Shown here: positions 25,261-33,875 of the stretch, one piece after another | How the letters are laid out: each line of letters starts with the position of its first letter | How positions within the stretch are numbered: the stretch's first letter is position 1 | Source of the DNA: JBBATK01 sp046297095 | GTDB taxonomy: Bacteria; Bacteroidota; Ignavibacteria; Kapaibacteriales; NICIL-2 | Length of the DNA: 64,000 nucleotides | Assembly: GCA_046297095.1 (NCBI GenBank) | Contig: JBKCNS010000022.1 | Coordinates: 62,001-126,000 of the forward strand | Direction: 5' to 3' | Notes under the pieces: model-generated | The model's database searches: none | The model's input: the letters and a program-made list of their open reading frames with translations, nothing else | Told to the model about the DNA's origin: nothing | Position numbers and translations under genes: made by a program

Positions 25261-27448
25261 TTATGCAGCGTAACTCGTGCTGTGCTTTGTCCATGCTAAA
25301 GGCCAATCGCCGAGTTGGAACACACACGCCGTATTCGGGTGAATACAATACTTCATCGATGCGCACTACCGGGCCGGTTCCATGCAGATCTACCACCGTT
25401 GCGCCGCGGGAACAGCGCGCATGAGCAGGGCCAATCAGCTCAACATGTGCATCGGGATGGCAAATCATGTGTATCACCTTGTCATCCTGCGTGTCGCAAT
25501 GATCCTCAATGACAATTCCTTGATTATGGAAGTGCACTGTGCGCGTATGATCAGGCCCGAAGGCAGAGTGCCGGCCTTTCCACGTGTGCGTGTCCGCGTG
25601 GAGTATGGTTGCTTTGGATGTGTTGCTTTGAATCCAGAATAATCCCTCGCGAAGATCCTGAGGCAAACGGCTTTGTTCCCGCGTGCCTACACTCAGGGTG
25701 TTGTGCATTGATGTTGTACGAAAGGTGTTTCGTTTCAGCGGAAGTGCCGTGTACACATAGGTACCGGGATCGCAGAAGAAATCTTTGCCGTGAACGCTCA
25801 GCACCACCGAGAGCTGATCGTTGTGAGAGTGACCGCCGCGGCCATGCTGGCCCACGGAACCTGCGCGCAGATAGCACGCATAGTTGTGGGTGCGCCGCAG
25901 GCTAATACCAAAGTCCGCTGCGCTAAAAATCGTATCCGCATTATTGGATGATGCGTTCGACACTGTTGATGACGGACTCTCTGACACGGTTGATGACGGA
26001 CTCTCTGACACTGGTGATGCCGCACTCTCGGCAGCATTCCCGTGCATAGCATCCGCCGCAACTGCACGAAGAATGTCGTCCCAAAGGGTACTGATTTCCA
26101 CGTGTCCTATACGCGCCGCTAAGCCGCACAGAACCTCGGCTTCACGGCGATGGTGCGGCCGCTGCGGCTGCTCCGGTGTTTGATAAAAGGGAAGCAGCGG
26201 AATAAAATGCCCGCCGTCGTTGTCGCCAATTTGCGGAACCATACCGGCGGCGCTAAGTATATGGCCTGTAAACTCGTGCACAGCCCGTAGGCGAGAGCGA
26301 ACCTGATCACTGACTGTAAAGGAGCTATCCCGCGAGGCCGCGAACAGATAACTCCACGCTATCATCTCGGCCGAGAAACAATGATAGGGCAATGATGCTT
26401 CGAAGTGCGAGCCGTCGCTGTGGAATTGGTAGAACAACTCTGCATCCAGATGCTTCTGCACGAACAGATCGATACGATCGCGCAAGTGGCAGGGACTCAT
26501 GAAGGCCGCGCAGGCACTGAGGCCGGCGATGTTGCTCAAGAAGTGATTGCCCCGCATTCCTTCAGACCACTCATATCGTTCAAGTATCCATTCGGCATGC
26601 TCTGCCACCGACGCTCGAAGCGCGTCGCTGAACTCTGTATCAAACAGCGCACCATCGGCGCAGAACACATGATATCCCACAAGCACATTGGCGATGCGAA
26701 TGGACGCTTCCATGGGAACGGTCCAATTGATTCCGTAGCCCGGCGGATTGGTGGAAAGAAAGTCCAACACTCGCGAGCGGAAAAGTTCGGCATACTGAGT
26801 TTTACGGGCGGGATCACTACATGCCACGCTAGCCATAGCCAGGTGCACTGCATGGTGCATTCTAGCTTGGTCCCATGGATTCTTCGGATCCACTCCCGGC
26901 TGCGGACTGATGCGTGTATCACTGCTCGCCACGCCTTCGCTCCACGTATATCCGCTGCGATGATCACATTGCCAATCCAATGCAGTGTACGGTTGGCGAA
27001 TGCACAGCCAACGGCGCTGTGCTTCCTGCACATTGGCAGAGTTTATCAGGCGCTGCATCCACTCGCCGCCGGCATCAATGTGTAATGGCTCGGCGTTGTG
27101 ATTATACCGGTAGTTCTCCATTCCCGGGCAGGGCGCACCGTGCGTAAAAATCTTCCAACCGGTACCGCTCAACCACAACTCTCCGTCGGCATAGCGTGTG
27201 GCATGTTCCTGAAGCTCCGCACTAAAGGGCGCAAGCACAGGCGCGCTCGGGCCGCCAAGCTTTGGCAGTACGATATGCAGTGAATTCGGAATGCTCGGAA
27301 GGAACGTTGCGGAATTCTTAGGAGCATGCGCAGGTAGTGTATTGCCAAGTGCGCCACGCATACGTTTTTTCAGGGCGCGTCCCAGCTTTGCAGCGCTCAC
27401 GCGCCACCCTACGGTGCGAATTTGATATAGTCGGAAAGCAAGGTTCAT
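25247..27448 (-). CDS. Heparinase II/III-family protein
   Basis: A 733-residue protein with an N-terminal alpha/alpha-barrel region (PWDQARMHHAVHLAMAS, GNHFLSNIAGLSACAAF, HSDGSHFEASLPYHCFSAEM) and a C-terminal beta-sheet domain with GHSHNDQLSVVLSVHGKDFF and DPGTYVYTA, both typical of heparinase II/III and related polysaccharide lyases. No signal peptide is visible. Such proteins, when encoded with flippases, belong to capsule or exopolysaccharide clusters. It may trim or epimerise an acidic glycan; lyase activity is inferred. A 24-bp repeat (25959-26030) adds a Ser-rich loop between the two domains. Confidence 0.86.
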   Translation of the reverse strand: MNLAFRLYQIRTVGWRVSAAKLGRALKKRMRGALGNTLPAHAPKNSATFLPSIPNSLHIVLPKLGGPSAPVLAPFSAELQEHATRYADGELWLSGTGWKIFTHGAPCPGMENYRYNHNAEPLHIDAGGEWMQRLINSANVQEAQRRWLCIRQPYTALDWQCDHRSGYTWSEGVASSDTRISPQPGVDPKNPWDQARMHHAVHLAMASVACSDPARKTQYAELFRSRVLDFLSTNPPGYGINWTVPMEASIRIANVLVGYHVFCADGALFDTEFSDALRASVAEHAEWILERYEWSEGMRGNHFLSNIAGLSACAAFMSPCHLRDRIDLFVQKHLDAELFYQFHSDGSHFEASLPYHCFSAEMIAWSYLFAASRDSSFTVSDQVRSRLRAVHEFTGHILSAAGMVPQIGDNDGGHFIPLLPFYQTPEQPQRPHHRREAEVLCGLAARIGHVEISTLWDDILRAVAADAMHGNAAESAASPVSESPSSTVSESPSSTVSNASSNNADTIFSAADFGISLRRTHNYACYLRAGSVGQHGRGGHSHNDQLSVVLSVHGKDFFCDPGTYVYTALPLKRNTFRTTSMHNTLSVGTREQSRLPQDLREGLFWIQSNTSKATILHADTHTWKGRHSAFGPDHTRTVHFHNQGIVIEDHCDTQDDKVIHMICHPDAHVELIGPAHARCSRGATVVDLHGTGPVVRIDEVLYSPEYGVCVPTRRLAFSMDKAQHELRCIIAEK
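25959..26030. repeat. In-frame tandem repeat, 24 bp x 3
   Basis: Two near-identical and one degenerate 24-bp unit encode SESPSSTV-type octapeptides in the loop between the two domains of the heparinase-like protein. Because 24 is a multiple of three, copy changes would only change loop length. Confidence 0.9.
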
Positions 27449-27468
27449 GTGCGGCAGCTGCTCTGCGG

Positions 27469-27475
27469 CAAAATA
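27469..27475 (-). promoter_or_regulatory. Candidate -7 promoter element (TATTTTG) for the heparinase gene
   Basis: cTATTTTGC on the minus strand, 21 bp before the ATG at 27448, divergent from the era promoter 30 bp away. Confidence 0.4.
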
Positions 27476-27505
27476 GCATCAGGGAAGAGGGCGGCAAACA
27501 CTGAG

Positions 27506-27513
27506 TATCTTTG
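27506..27513 (+). promoter_or_regulatory. Candidate -7 promoter element (TATCTTTG) for era
   Basis: TATCTTTG matches TAnnTTTG exactly. It lies inside the reading frame that a start at 27449 would use, so the true start of era is 27569, 55 bp downstream. Confidence 0.55.
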
Positions 27514-27568
27514 CACGCGGCCGGCACGGATTGTTTGCTGCTTCACCTTCATCACATCTGGTACATAC

Positions 27569-28510
27569 ATGTCACGATTCGGATACGTAGCCATCATCGG
27601 CAAGCCCAACGCGGGTAAATCAACGTTGCTTAACGCACTTCTTGGCGAGCAGCTTTCTATCGTTACTTCCAAGCCCGAAACAACGCGGCGTAGTGTGGTG
27701 GGAATTTTTACCAACGAAACCATGCAAGCGGTGTTTCTTGATACGCCGGGCGTTGTACCCAGACCAAAGTTCGAGCTCCACCGCCAGATGATTGGTTTTA
27801 TCCATCAAGCCGTGCAGGAGGCCGATGTCATTCTTGTGATTGTGGACATCACCGAGTCTATGCGAACGCTCATGGATGTGCTTACCGAACAGTTGCGAAA
27901 CGACATTCGCGACAGCGGAAAGCCATGCATTCTTGTGGTAAACAAAATGGATGTGCTGGACGACAAAACCATTGCTTTGCCGAAGATTCTGGAGCTGATG
28001 AAGACCGGGTTATTCAAAGAGAACGTGGCGATCTCCGCCAAGTACAACAAATTTGTTGAGGAACTTGTGCGCGTCATCGATGCCAATTTGCCCGAGGGTG
28101 AATTTGCATACGACCCCGAGCAACTCTCCACGCAGCCGGAGATCTTCTTTGTGGCCGAGTACGTTCGCGAACAATGCTTCGAGTTGTTTCGCGAAGAGAT
28201 TCCCTATTCCACGGAAGTTCGAGTTACCAAGTTTGAAGAGCGCACAAAGGGTAAGTACTTTATTCAAGCCGAAGTGGTGGTGGACCGTACTGCGCAGCGC
28301 GCTATTGTTATCGGGTCCAAAGGTGCCTCGCTCAAGGAGCTTGGCAGCCGCGCCCGTGCTCGCATTGAGGAACACCTAGGCGTGGGCGTGTTCCTGGAAC
28401 TGCATGTACGTGTAAAATCAGACTGGCGAGACAGCGAACGAGACCTGCGTGAGTTTGGATATGAAGGCTATGGCGACATGCTCGTTGCCGACGGCCCGGA
28501 CATGGACTAA
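27569..28510 (+). CDS. era: GTPase Era
   Basis: A 313-residue GTPase that binds 16S rRNA 3' end during 30S assembly. G1 is GKPNAGKST (11-19), G3 DTPGV, G4 NKMD, and the KH domain follows with RVTKFEERTKGKYFIQAEVV and IVIGSKGASLKELG. The start MSRFGYVAIIGKPNAG fits the family and the promoter position. Its stop codon overlaps the stop of the convergent RsbU-type gene. Confidence 0.96.
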   Translation: MSRFGYVAIIGKPNAGKSTLLNALLGEQLSIVTSKPETTRRSVVGIFTNETMQAVFLDTPGVVPRPKFELHRQMIGFIHQAVQEADVILVIVDITESMRTLMDVLTEQLRNDIRDSGKPCILVVNKMDVLDDKTIALPKILELMKTGLFKENVAISAKYNKFVEELVRVIDANLPEGEFAYDPEQLSTQPEIFFVAEYVREQCFELFREEIPYSTEVRVTKFEERTKGKYFIQAEVVVDRTAQRAIVIGSKGASLKELGSRARARIEEHLGVGVFLELHVRVKSDWRDSERDLREFGYEGYGDMLVADGPDMD

Positions 28511-29781
28511 TTGACAAAGCGGTCGCGCTTGATTACAACGATAGTGCGGTCGTCCGTGTAGGATCCGTGGGCACTGAATGTTTGCACTTCTTCCAACAGC
28601 ATGGTGGCCAGTGTGCGCGCAGATGCATCTTTGTGCGCCGTGATTACTTCTTCAATTCTCTTCTCACCAAACTGCTGTTCGTGCTCGTTCTGCGCCTCGG
28701 GAATGCCATCGGTAAAGAGCACCAGAATATCGCCGCGCTCCAGATTAACTCCTTCCACTCTATACTTCTGATGCGGTGCAATGCCCAGCAACGGTCCGGT
28801 AGGTTCCAGCTCCACACAGGTGTTGGAAGAACGTCGGTAATGAATAGGCGAGCAATGGCCTGCGTTGCAATACAGCATCAAACCGTTTTGCGATTGTGTG
28901 AGTTCGCAGTAGCACAACGTAACAAAACGCTCGTACGGAAATGTATCGAAGATCAGGTTATTCAAGCGGGAAATCAACGAGGTGATCTTTGTTTGGAAGC
29001 CGCTTCCCATGCGCAATGCGCCGGATACAAACAACGCTTGAATAGCCGCAGGTAAACCCTTGCTGGCTGCGTCGCTGATCACGATGCCGGAGCGCTGTTC
29101 GTCGTCGTCGGAGGTAGTGGTAAGATAGTCGAAGTAATCGCCGCCTACCACGCTGTCCGGCAAAGAGATTCCGAATACACTGTATTCAAAAAACTCCAAC
29201 GTGTGATCGGGCAGCAGCGAGCGTTGAATCTCGGAAGCCTGATCCAAATCCCGTTTCAGCTTTGCCTGCTGTCTGCGCATCGCAAGGTTTCGCAATGCCG
29301 TAGTGGTGGCACTGGAGATAACTGTCATGGTGGAGGTCAACTCACTTACCGACTCGGCCGCATTGAAGGCAAGTACGTATCTGGTGTAGGGGTGAGCATC
29401 TCTCTTTATAACTTCGCCAACGCCCGTAGCAGCATACTGCGTAATACCTTTTTCTAACAGCAGCGGATCTGTTTCATTGCCAATAATCACGCGCTTCTCC
29501 GCTAAAGAACGAAACACAGGTTGGTCTACAATGGAAACATTATAGTCGTCGGGAATGCGTGCCACGCTGCCGTACTGGAAGAGTATGGCATATTGATCTT
29601 CCGTTTCGTCAATTTCCCAAATGCGCGCTCCCTCCAAGCCAAACTCCGTGCGCGCGCAAAGGTCTCGCACTAAGGTTTTGAGCAAGTCTTCCTCGGAATC
29701 GAAATGACCGCCCAGCAGCTTGTCTATAAGCTTGTATACTTCGCGCTGCGTAATGCCGGCGCCGGAACGTGAGGTGTTCAT
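28507..29781 (-). CDS. PP2C-type SpoIIE/RsbU phosphatase with N-terminal GAF-like domain
   Basis: A 424-residue cytoplasmic protein. Residues about 20-170 look like a GAF sensor domain. A helical linker (KLKRDLDQASEIQRSLLPD) leads to a SpoIIE phosphatase domain with metal sites GGDYFDYL, ISDAASKGLPAAIQ, LFTDGIPEAQN and TDDRTIVVIKR. Such proteins dephosphorylate anti-sigma antagonists (RsbV type) in partner-switching. No RsbV/RsbW gene is in the window, so its target is unknown. It follows the ABC ATPase on the same strand. Convergent with era, with overlapping stop codons. Confidence 0.88.
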   Translation of the reverse strand: MNTSRSGAGITQREVYKLIDKLLGGHFDSEEDLLKTLVRDLCARTEFGLEGARIWEIDETEDQYAILFQYGSVARIPDDYNVSIVDQPVFRSLAEKRVIIGNETDPLLLEKGITQYAATGVGEVIKRDAHPYTRYVLAFNAAESVSELTSTMTVISSATTTALRNLAMRRQQAKLKRDLDQASEIQRSLLPDHTLEFFEYSVFGISLPDSVVGGDYFDYLTTTSDDDEQRSGIVISDAASKGLPAAIQALFVSGALRMGSGFQTKITSLISRLNNLIFDTFPYERFVTLCYCELTQSQNGLMLYCNAGHCSPIHYRRSSNTCVELEPTGPLLGIAPHQKYRVEGVNLERGDILVLFTDGIPEAQNEHEQQFGEKRIEEVITAHKDASARTLATMLLEEVQTFSAHGSYTDDRTIVVIKRDRFVN

Positions 29782-29839
29782 GAATTGCCGCGATGAGTGG
29801 TGTATGCTGATGTCATGACGTCGAAACTCTTATGTCGAT

Positions 29840-30472
29840 TTAAACCGCCGAGGCAAGACGGACTTCACGCACACATAGTGCACGCTCGCGTTCGTCGTTG
29901 GTGGCGATAATCACGATGCAGCCGGCAGATGCTGCTTCGGCAACAACATCCGCAAACACCGTGAAGCCATCGTCGTCGATGTTCGATGTGGGCTCATCCA
30001 GCAGCAACAACGCGGGTTTGCTATACAGAGCAAGCACAAGTTTTACGCGCTGCTTCATTCCGGTAGAGAAGTCTCCGATGAGTGATTCGCGGCGATGATC
30101 CAAGCCGAAGCGATGCAGAAGTTCCTCCGCGTACTGAAGATCTGAACCATTGCCACGAAGGTCCGCATCAAGCTGCACATGTTCCCAGGCTTGCAGCTCG
30201 TCGTAGAGAGACATACCCGGCGCAACGTATCCGCACAAGGAACGCAGCTCGTCATCGCTGAATTGCTTGTTGTTGGCATGCAGTATCGCGCTGCCTCTGA
30301 AGGGCTGCAGCAGGCCCGCAATGCTCGCAAGCAGAGAAGACTTGCCCGCACCGTTGCTTCCCGTTACGGCAACAACTTCTCCGCCGTTTACTGTGGTAGA
30401 GACCGGTGCAAACACAGCGCGAGTGCCGTCGTAGGATACCTGCAAATCGTGTAGATATAACTCGCTTATCAT
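29840..30472 (-). CDS. ABC transporter ATP-binding protein (CcmA-like)
   Basis: A 210-residue ABC ATPase with Walker A GSNGAGKSS (38-46), signature FSTGMKQRVKL and Walker B ALLLLDEPTSNID. Its small size and TG-type signature resemble the heme exporter CcmA, but assignment to a cytochrome c system is uncertain. No permease gene is adjacent. The ATG overlaps the stop of the secreted metalloprotease gene as ATGA, so the two are translationally coupled. Confidence 0.85.
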   Translation of the reverse strand: MISELYLHDLQVSYDGTRAVFAPVSTTVNGGEVVAVTGSNGAGKSSLLASIAGLLQPFRGSAILHANNKQFSDDELRSLCGYVAPGMSLYDELQAWEHVQLDADLRGNGSDLQYAEELLHRFGLDHRRESLIGDFSTGMKQRVKLVLALYSKPALLLLDEPTSNIDDDGFTVFADVVAEAASAGCIVIIATNDERERALCVREVRLASAV

Positions 30473-32295
30473 GGTTGCACCACAAAAGTTCCGGTGATTG
30501 TAGCATCTGCAGACTCTACCGTGTATACATACACGCCGGACGAAAGATCCTGCGGTATATCACTCCACGAAGCCACTCGCGAACGGCTTTGCTCGTCCAG
30601 CATTACCTCGCGATCCTGACCGCTTACTACAACACCTTCGGGCGTTAAAATGGTGACGCGCACGGTGCTGCCTGCTGCCATGGCATCGGGAAGGGGGAAC
30701 CACATAGGTACATTCTCGCGCAGAGAAAATGGTTGCGGAAAGGGCGACGCATGCGCGCGCAGTGCAAAACCATTAGCAAAAAACAAGGTATCGTAAAGTG
30801 TGCCATTACCGCCAATAGATTCCAAACGATAGTAAAAAGGAGTGGATCCCAGGGGCCGAGAATTTGCCACAGGGGTAGCACTTACCACAAAGCTCACAAT
30901 GTTCGACTCCTTGTATCGCGTAGATGTGCACAGAGCATCCACTGTATCGGTAGCGCGGTTACCGCGTGCAGGCAATACGCAGCGAAGCAGGCGGAATTGA
31001 AAGGGCTCCAAGCGGCATTCAATGCTCAACGAGGGATCGGTGTACTCGCAAGAGGAGTTATTGTATGGAATGAGTAAGGGCATGTCCGCCGCATTGGTGA
31101 AGGAGCTGCTACTGCGGGATGCACGATGCCCCGTGGCATATAGTAAGGGCAAACATTGCAGCCACTCGCCGGACAAACTGCTGCCTGCCTGAACCAGCGT
31201 GCTATCTAAGGCAGTAAATGCGTCGGTGGCCTGCCATCCCGTTGCGAAACATGTTCCGAGGTTCTGCCATGTGCGACGCACCAGGGAATCTTTGCCGCGC
31301 TCCTGCAGATACTGAAAAAAGAAGGCGTGTGCATAGCCGGCTGATTGCGCGTTCTGAGCGTCTGTCCAATAGCGGGTGTCTGTTGATGCAAGGAGTGGCT
31401 TCAGGTATTGCAGGTAATCCATGCTTTCGGGAAACACTCGGTGCTCCATCCACACACTTGTCATTTCGTTGATCATCGTAGAAGGGAGGTCCGATGCATA
31501 TGCATATTGAATCATGTGATGGAACTCGTGCGCAATGGTCACCTTAAGAGCTAACATTCCGGTATCGCGATACACTCTACGCTTCTTGCTTCCTTCCCAT
31601 ACCGAATCGCCGGCGCTGTAGTTGTTGTCCAACACCAGGAATGCCGCGGTGCGCAAGCGATTAGCATCGCAAATCTGCGCACGTGTATCTACAGGATAGG
31701 TGAGGCCATAAAAGCCGCTCATTACCACACCGTCTATCACCGATCCGGGATCGTTGCCAATCTCCATTACGTATACATCCCATGCGGTGGAGTCGGCGGT
31801 GGTGTATGCTAAGGGCTGTTGATATCCCATTCGGCCCGTTTGTTCGCGCGCCACATACTCTAGGTAATACCCCACGGAATCGATGTAGTCCGGTATGCCG
31901 TTGGTGTTGAGATCCGCGCCGGCTATTGCGTTCGTGCCGCGTAGGCTGTAATGTATGCGAAATGTCCCGCCGGCACTTGTAACCATGGTATCCAGCACAG
32001 GTCGTGCCGCAGAAAGTATGGCTATCGATTTCCCTGATCGAATTGCAGGGCGTATCAAGCACGACTTTCTGGTAGCAAATTCCGTTTGAGATTCTTGTTG
32101 CGATTCCGTTTGAAATTCCGGTTGCGGTTCCGTTTGTAATTCCGTTTCCGGTTCAGCGTGGGCCGCAGGTGCTACGCGGTTCTGAACAATTTCGATTCCG
32201 CGTGCGTGTTTATACAAGCCACGATGCGGCACTATGCCCCAAACAGGCAAGCAGATACAGAGGAAGAGCAGAAAGGAAAGGCGCTGTGCGGTCAC
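30469..32295 (-). CDS. Secreted HEXXH metalloprotease with C-terminal sorting-type domain
   Basis: A 608-residue secreted protein. Residues 1-20 form a signal peptide. A Glu/Gln/Thr-rich linker (about 48-75) is encoded by degenerate tandem repeats. The catalytic region has HEFHH (256-260) with third ligand candidate in NEMTSVWMEH (about 276-285), resembling the MXAN_6640-type secreted metalloprotease family (recalled, not checked). The C-terminus reads like a type IX sorting domain (LSSGVYVYTVESADATI). It likely acts outside the cell. It starts 15 bp downstream of the small FN3-like gene, so both share a transcript. Confidence 0.8.
   Translation of the reverse strand: MTAQRLSFLLFLCICLPVWGIVPHRGLYKHARGIEIVQNRVAPAAHAEPETELQTEPQPEFQTESQQESQTEFATRKSCLIRPAIRSGKSIAILSAARPVLDTMVTSAGGTFRIHYSLRGTNAIAGADLNTNGIPDYIDSVGYYLEYVAREQTGRMGYQQPLAYTTADSTAWDVYVMEIGNDPGSVIDGVVMSGFYGLTYPVDTRAQICDANRLRTAAFLVLDNNYSAGDSVWEGSKKRRVYRDTGMLALKVTIAHEFHHMIQYAYASDLPSTMINEMTSVWMEHRVFPESMDYLQYLKPLLASTDTRYWTDAQNAQSAGYAHAFFFQYLQERGKDSLVRRTWQNLGTCFATGWQATDAFTALDSTLVQAGSSLSGEWLQCLPLLYATGHRASRSSSSFTNAADMPLLIPYNNSSCEYTDPSLSIECRLEPFQFRLLRCVLPARGNRATDTVDALCTSTRYKESNIVSFVVSATPVANSRPLGSTPFYYRLESIGGNGTLYDTLFFANGFALRAHASPFPQPFSLRENVPMWFPLPDAMAAGSTVRVTILTPEGVVVSGQDREVMLDEQSRSRVASWSDIPQDLSSGVYVYTVESADATITGTFVVQP
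32079..32156. repeat. Degenerate in-frame repeats in the protease linker
   Basis: Imperfect units around attccgtttg and ttccggttg, phased by multiples of six bases, encode TEPQPEFQTESQQESQTE-type sequence in the linker of the metalloprotease. Confidence 0.7.
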
Positions 32296-32310
32296 AATGA
32301 TGGACCTTAA

Positions 32311-32760
32311 CTACTTAAACATCTCTTTTATCATGCCCCAGGTGCGTCGCACGCTGCTGACATTCTGAACAATTGAAGAGACGGAGGAATAGGAAATGGT
32401 GTTGTCGGATCCAACAACTTTGATGCGATACGAATAACTGCGGCCGGCAACCTTCTGCTGTGTGTCGCCGCCTTTAAGCAAAACGTCGGGGTCGGTGAAA
32501 CGATACACTTGATATGCACCGCGAGGTTCCACCACACCAACGCTTCTATAGGTCTGGCCATCGGTTGAGCGCTCCACTTCAAAACGTGCTACGGATTTTT
32601 CCGTTGTGCATAGCCATTCAATAGAAACACTGGTTCCCTCGGCCTTGGTTGTAAAGTACTCCATGCTCACATCAGCGGCATACACAGACACTGCCGGAAC
32701 AGAGCCCAGTATGAGTACTAAGAGTAGTAGTAGTCGGTGTATGGATAGAGTGCGTGTCAC
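32311..32760 (-). CDS. Small exported protein with fibronectin type III-like fold
   Basis: A 149-residue protein from a GTG at 32760. It has a signal peptide (RLLLLLVLILGSVPAVSVYA) and a single beta-rich domain with VARFEVERSTDGQTYRSVG and YSYRIKVVG, typical of FN3-like repeats in FCB secreted proteins, then a short basic tail. No catalytic residues. Possibly an interaction module for the secreted metalloprotease encoded next. A TAACTTTG element lies only 4 bp before the GTG, so the mRNA could be leaderless. Confidence 0.72.
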   Translation of the reverse strand: MTRTLSIHRLLLLLVLILGSVPAVSVYAADVSMEYFTTKAEGTSVSIEWLCTTEKSVARFEVERSTDGQTYRSVGVVEPRGAYQVYRFTDPDVLLKGGDTQQKVAGRSYSYRIKVVGSDNTISYSSVSSIVQNVSSVRRTWGMIKEMFK

Positions 32761-32764
32761 GCGG

Positions 32765-32772
32765 CAAAGTTA
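32765..32772 (-). promoter_or_regulatory. Candidate -7 promoter element (TAACTTTG), 4 bp before a GTG start
   Basis: TAACTTTG on the minus strand matches TAnnTTTG. If used, transcription would begin at or next to the GTG at 32760, giving a leaderless message. Confidence 0.45.
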
Positions 32773-32825
32773 CGAGAGGAGTATTAACGGGCGCAAGCAA
32801 AATATTCGTGATTTTGCGCAGCAAA

Positions 32826-33875
32826 ATGACGCAAAAAACCGATTATATCATTCTTGGGGCCGGTCTGGCCGGAACGATGCTCGCCGAATTGCTCCGCGCG
32901 CGCGGCCGTAGTGTTCGGGTAATCGACAACGGCGCGCAGTCGTCGTCTATGGTGGCAGGTGGGCTGATGAATCCGCTCACCGGTAAGCGATTAGTGCTCG
33001 ATGAAGAATTCGGCACCCGCTTCGAGCTGGCGCAAAAAGCCTACGCCGATGTTCCGGGCGCACTGCAAACCTTACCCGTTTTTCGTGTTCTTTCGGAGCG
33101 CATTGAACATGATTCGTGGGTAAAAAAGCAGGAGCAGTACCGGGCTTTGAACACGGTTATGGCCGCCTCTTCGGCCGATGTTCGGCAGCACTTGCCGTGC
33201 ATGAGCAGCAGCGTGGACGGTTGCACGATCGTTACTGTTCCGCAAGCCGGATTACTGAATACAGCAGCCGTGATAAGCAAAAGAAAGCGCGTGCTTGCCG
33301 AGAATAACGAGCTCGTTACCGCCGGAGTTTCTCTAAGCGATTGGGATATGGAGTCTCATGCTCTTGGCGGCGTTGAAGCAGATAAAATTGTTATCTGCGA
33401 CGGCTGGCATTTGTCGTCGCACCCACTGTTCGCAAGTGTGCCTACAATGTGTGCAAAGGGACAGCTACTCACGGTGCGCATCCCGCAGGTGGAGCATTCG
33501 GGGGCGGTGATTATTCACGGCGGCAGATTCTTGGCACCGCTCGGAAACTCTATGTACCGCTACGGCGCCACCTACGAATGGAACGATCTGAACGAAACAG
33601 TTCTTGAATCCACTACCGAGTTTTTGCTTGAGGGTTTACGTGGCATGATTGACACGGACTTCATTGTAGTAGATGCGCATGCAGGCGTACGTCCGATTAT
33701 CCGTGATGTACGACCCGTGATGGGCGTGCATCCTACCGCACGCCATGTTTCCATGCTCAACGGCATGGGCTCGAAGGGTGCATTGTTGGCACCGACGTTG
33801 GCCGCAATGTTAGTTAATCATCTGGAGGATGGTGTTGCCATACCCGAGGCCTTTTCACTGGAACGATTTTTATGA
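32826..33875 (+). CDS. FAD-dependent oxidoreductase (DAO family), possible MnmC(o)-like partner
   Basis: A 349-residue flavoprotein of the D-amino-acid oxidase/glycine oxidase type. It has the Rossmann start IILGAGLAGTMLAE (8-21), GGLMNPLTGKRLV (about 46-58), and the C-terminal LNGMGSKGALLAP that contacts FAD in this family. The ATG at 32826 places the dinucleotide motif at the N-terminus; the earlier frame start at 32754 is less likely. Its stop overlaps the next gene's ATG as ATGA. The next gene is a MnmM-like methyltransferase. In E. coli MnmC, a DAO-type domain (MnmC1) converts cmnm5 to nm5 uridine and a methyltransferase domain (MnmC2) methylates it; Gram-positive bacteria use separate DAO and MnmM proteins for these steps. 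The pairing here suggests the same split pathway. Substrate is inference. Confidence 0.82.
   Translation: MTQKTDYIILGAGLAGTMLAELLRARGRSVRVIDNGAQSSSMVAGGLMNPLTGKRLVLDEEFGTRFELAQKAYADVPGALQTLPVFRVLSERIEHDSWVKKQEQYRALNTVMAASSADVRQHLPCMSSSVDGCTIVTVPQAGLLNTAAVISKRKRVLAENNELVTAGVSLSDWDMESHALGGVEADKIVICDGWHLSSHPLFASVPTMCAKGQLLTVRIPQVEHSGAVIIHGGRFLAPLGNSMYRYGATYEWNDLNETVLESTTEFLLEGLRGMIDTDFIVVDAHAGVRPIIRDVRPVMGVHPTARHVSMLNGMGSKGALLAPTLAAMLVNHLEDGVAIPEAFSLERFL

Noticed and set aside
26405..27085. Plus-strand open frame (226 codons) opposite the heparinase-like gene
   Set aside because: Antisense to a well-supported gene and without domain similarity.
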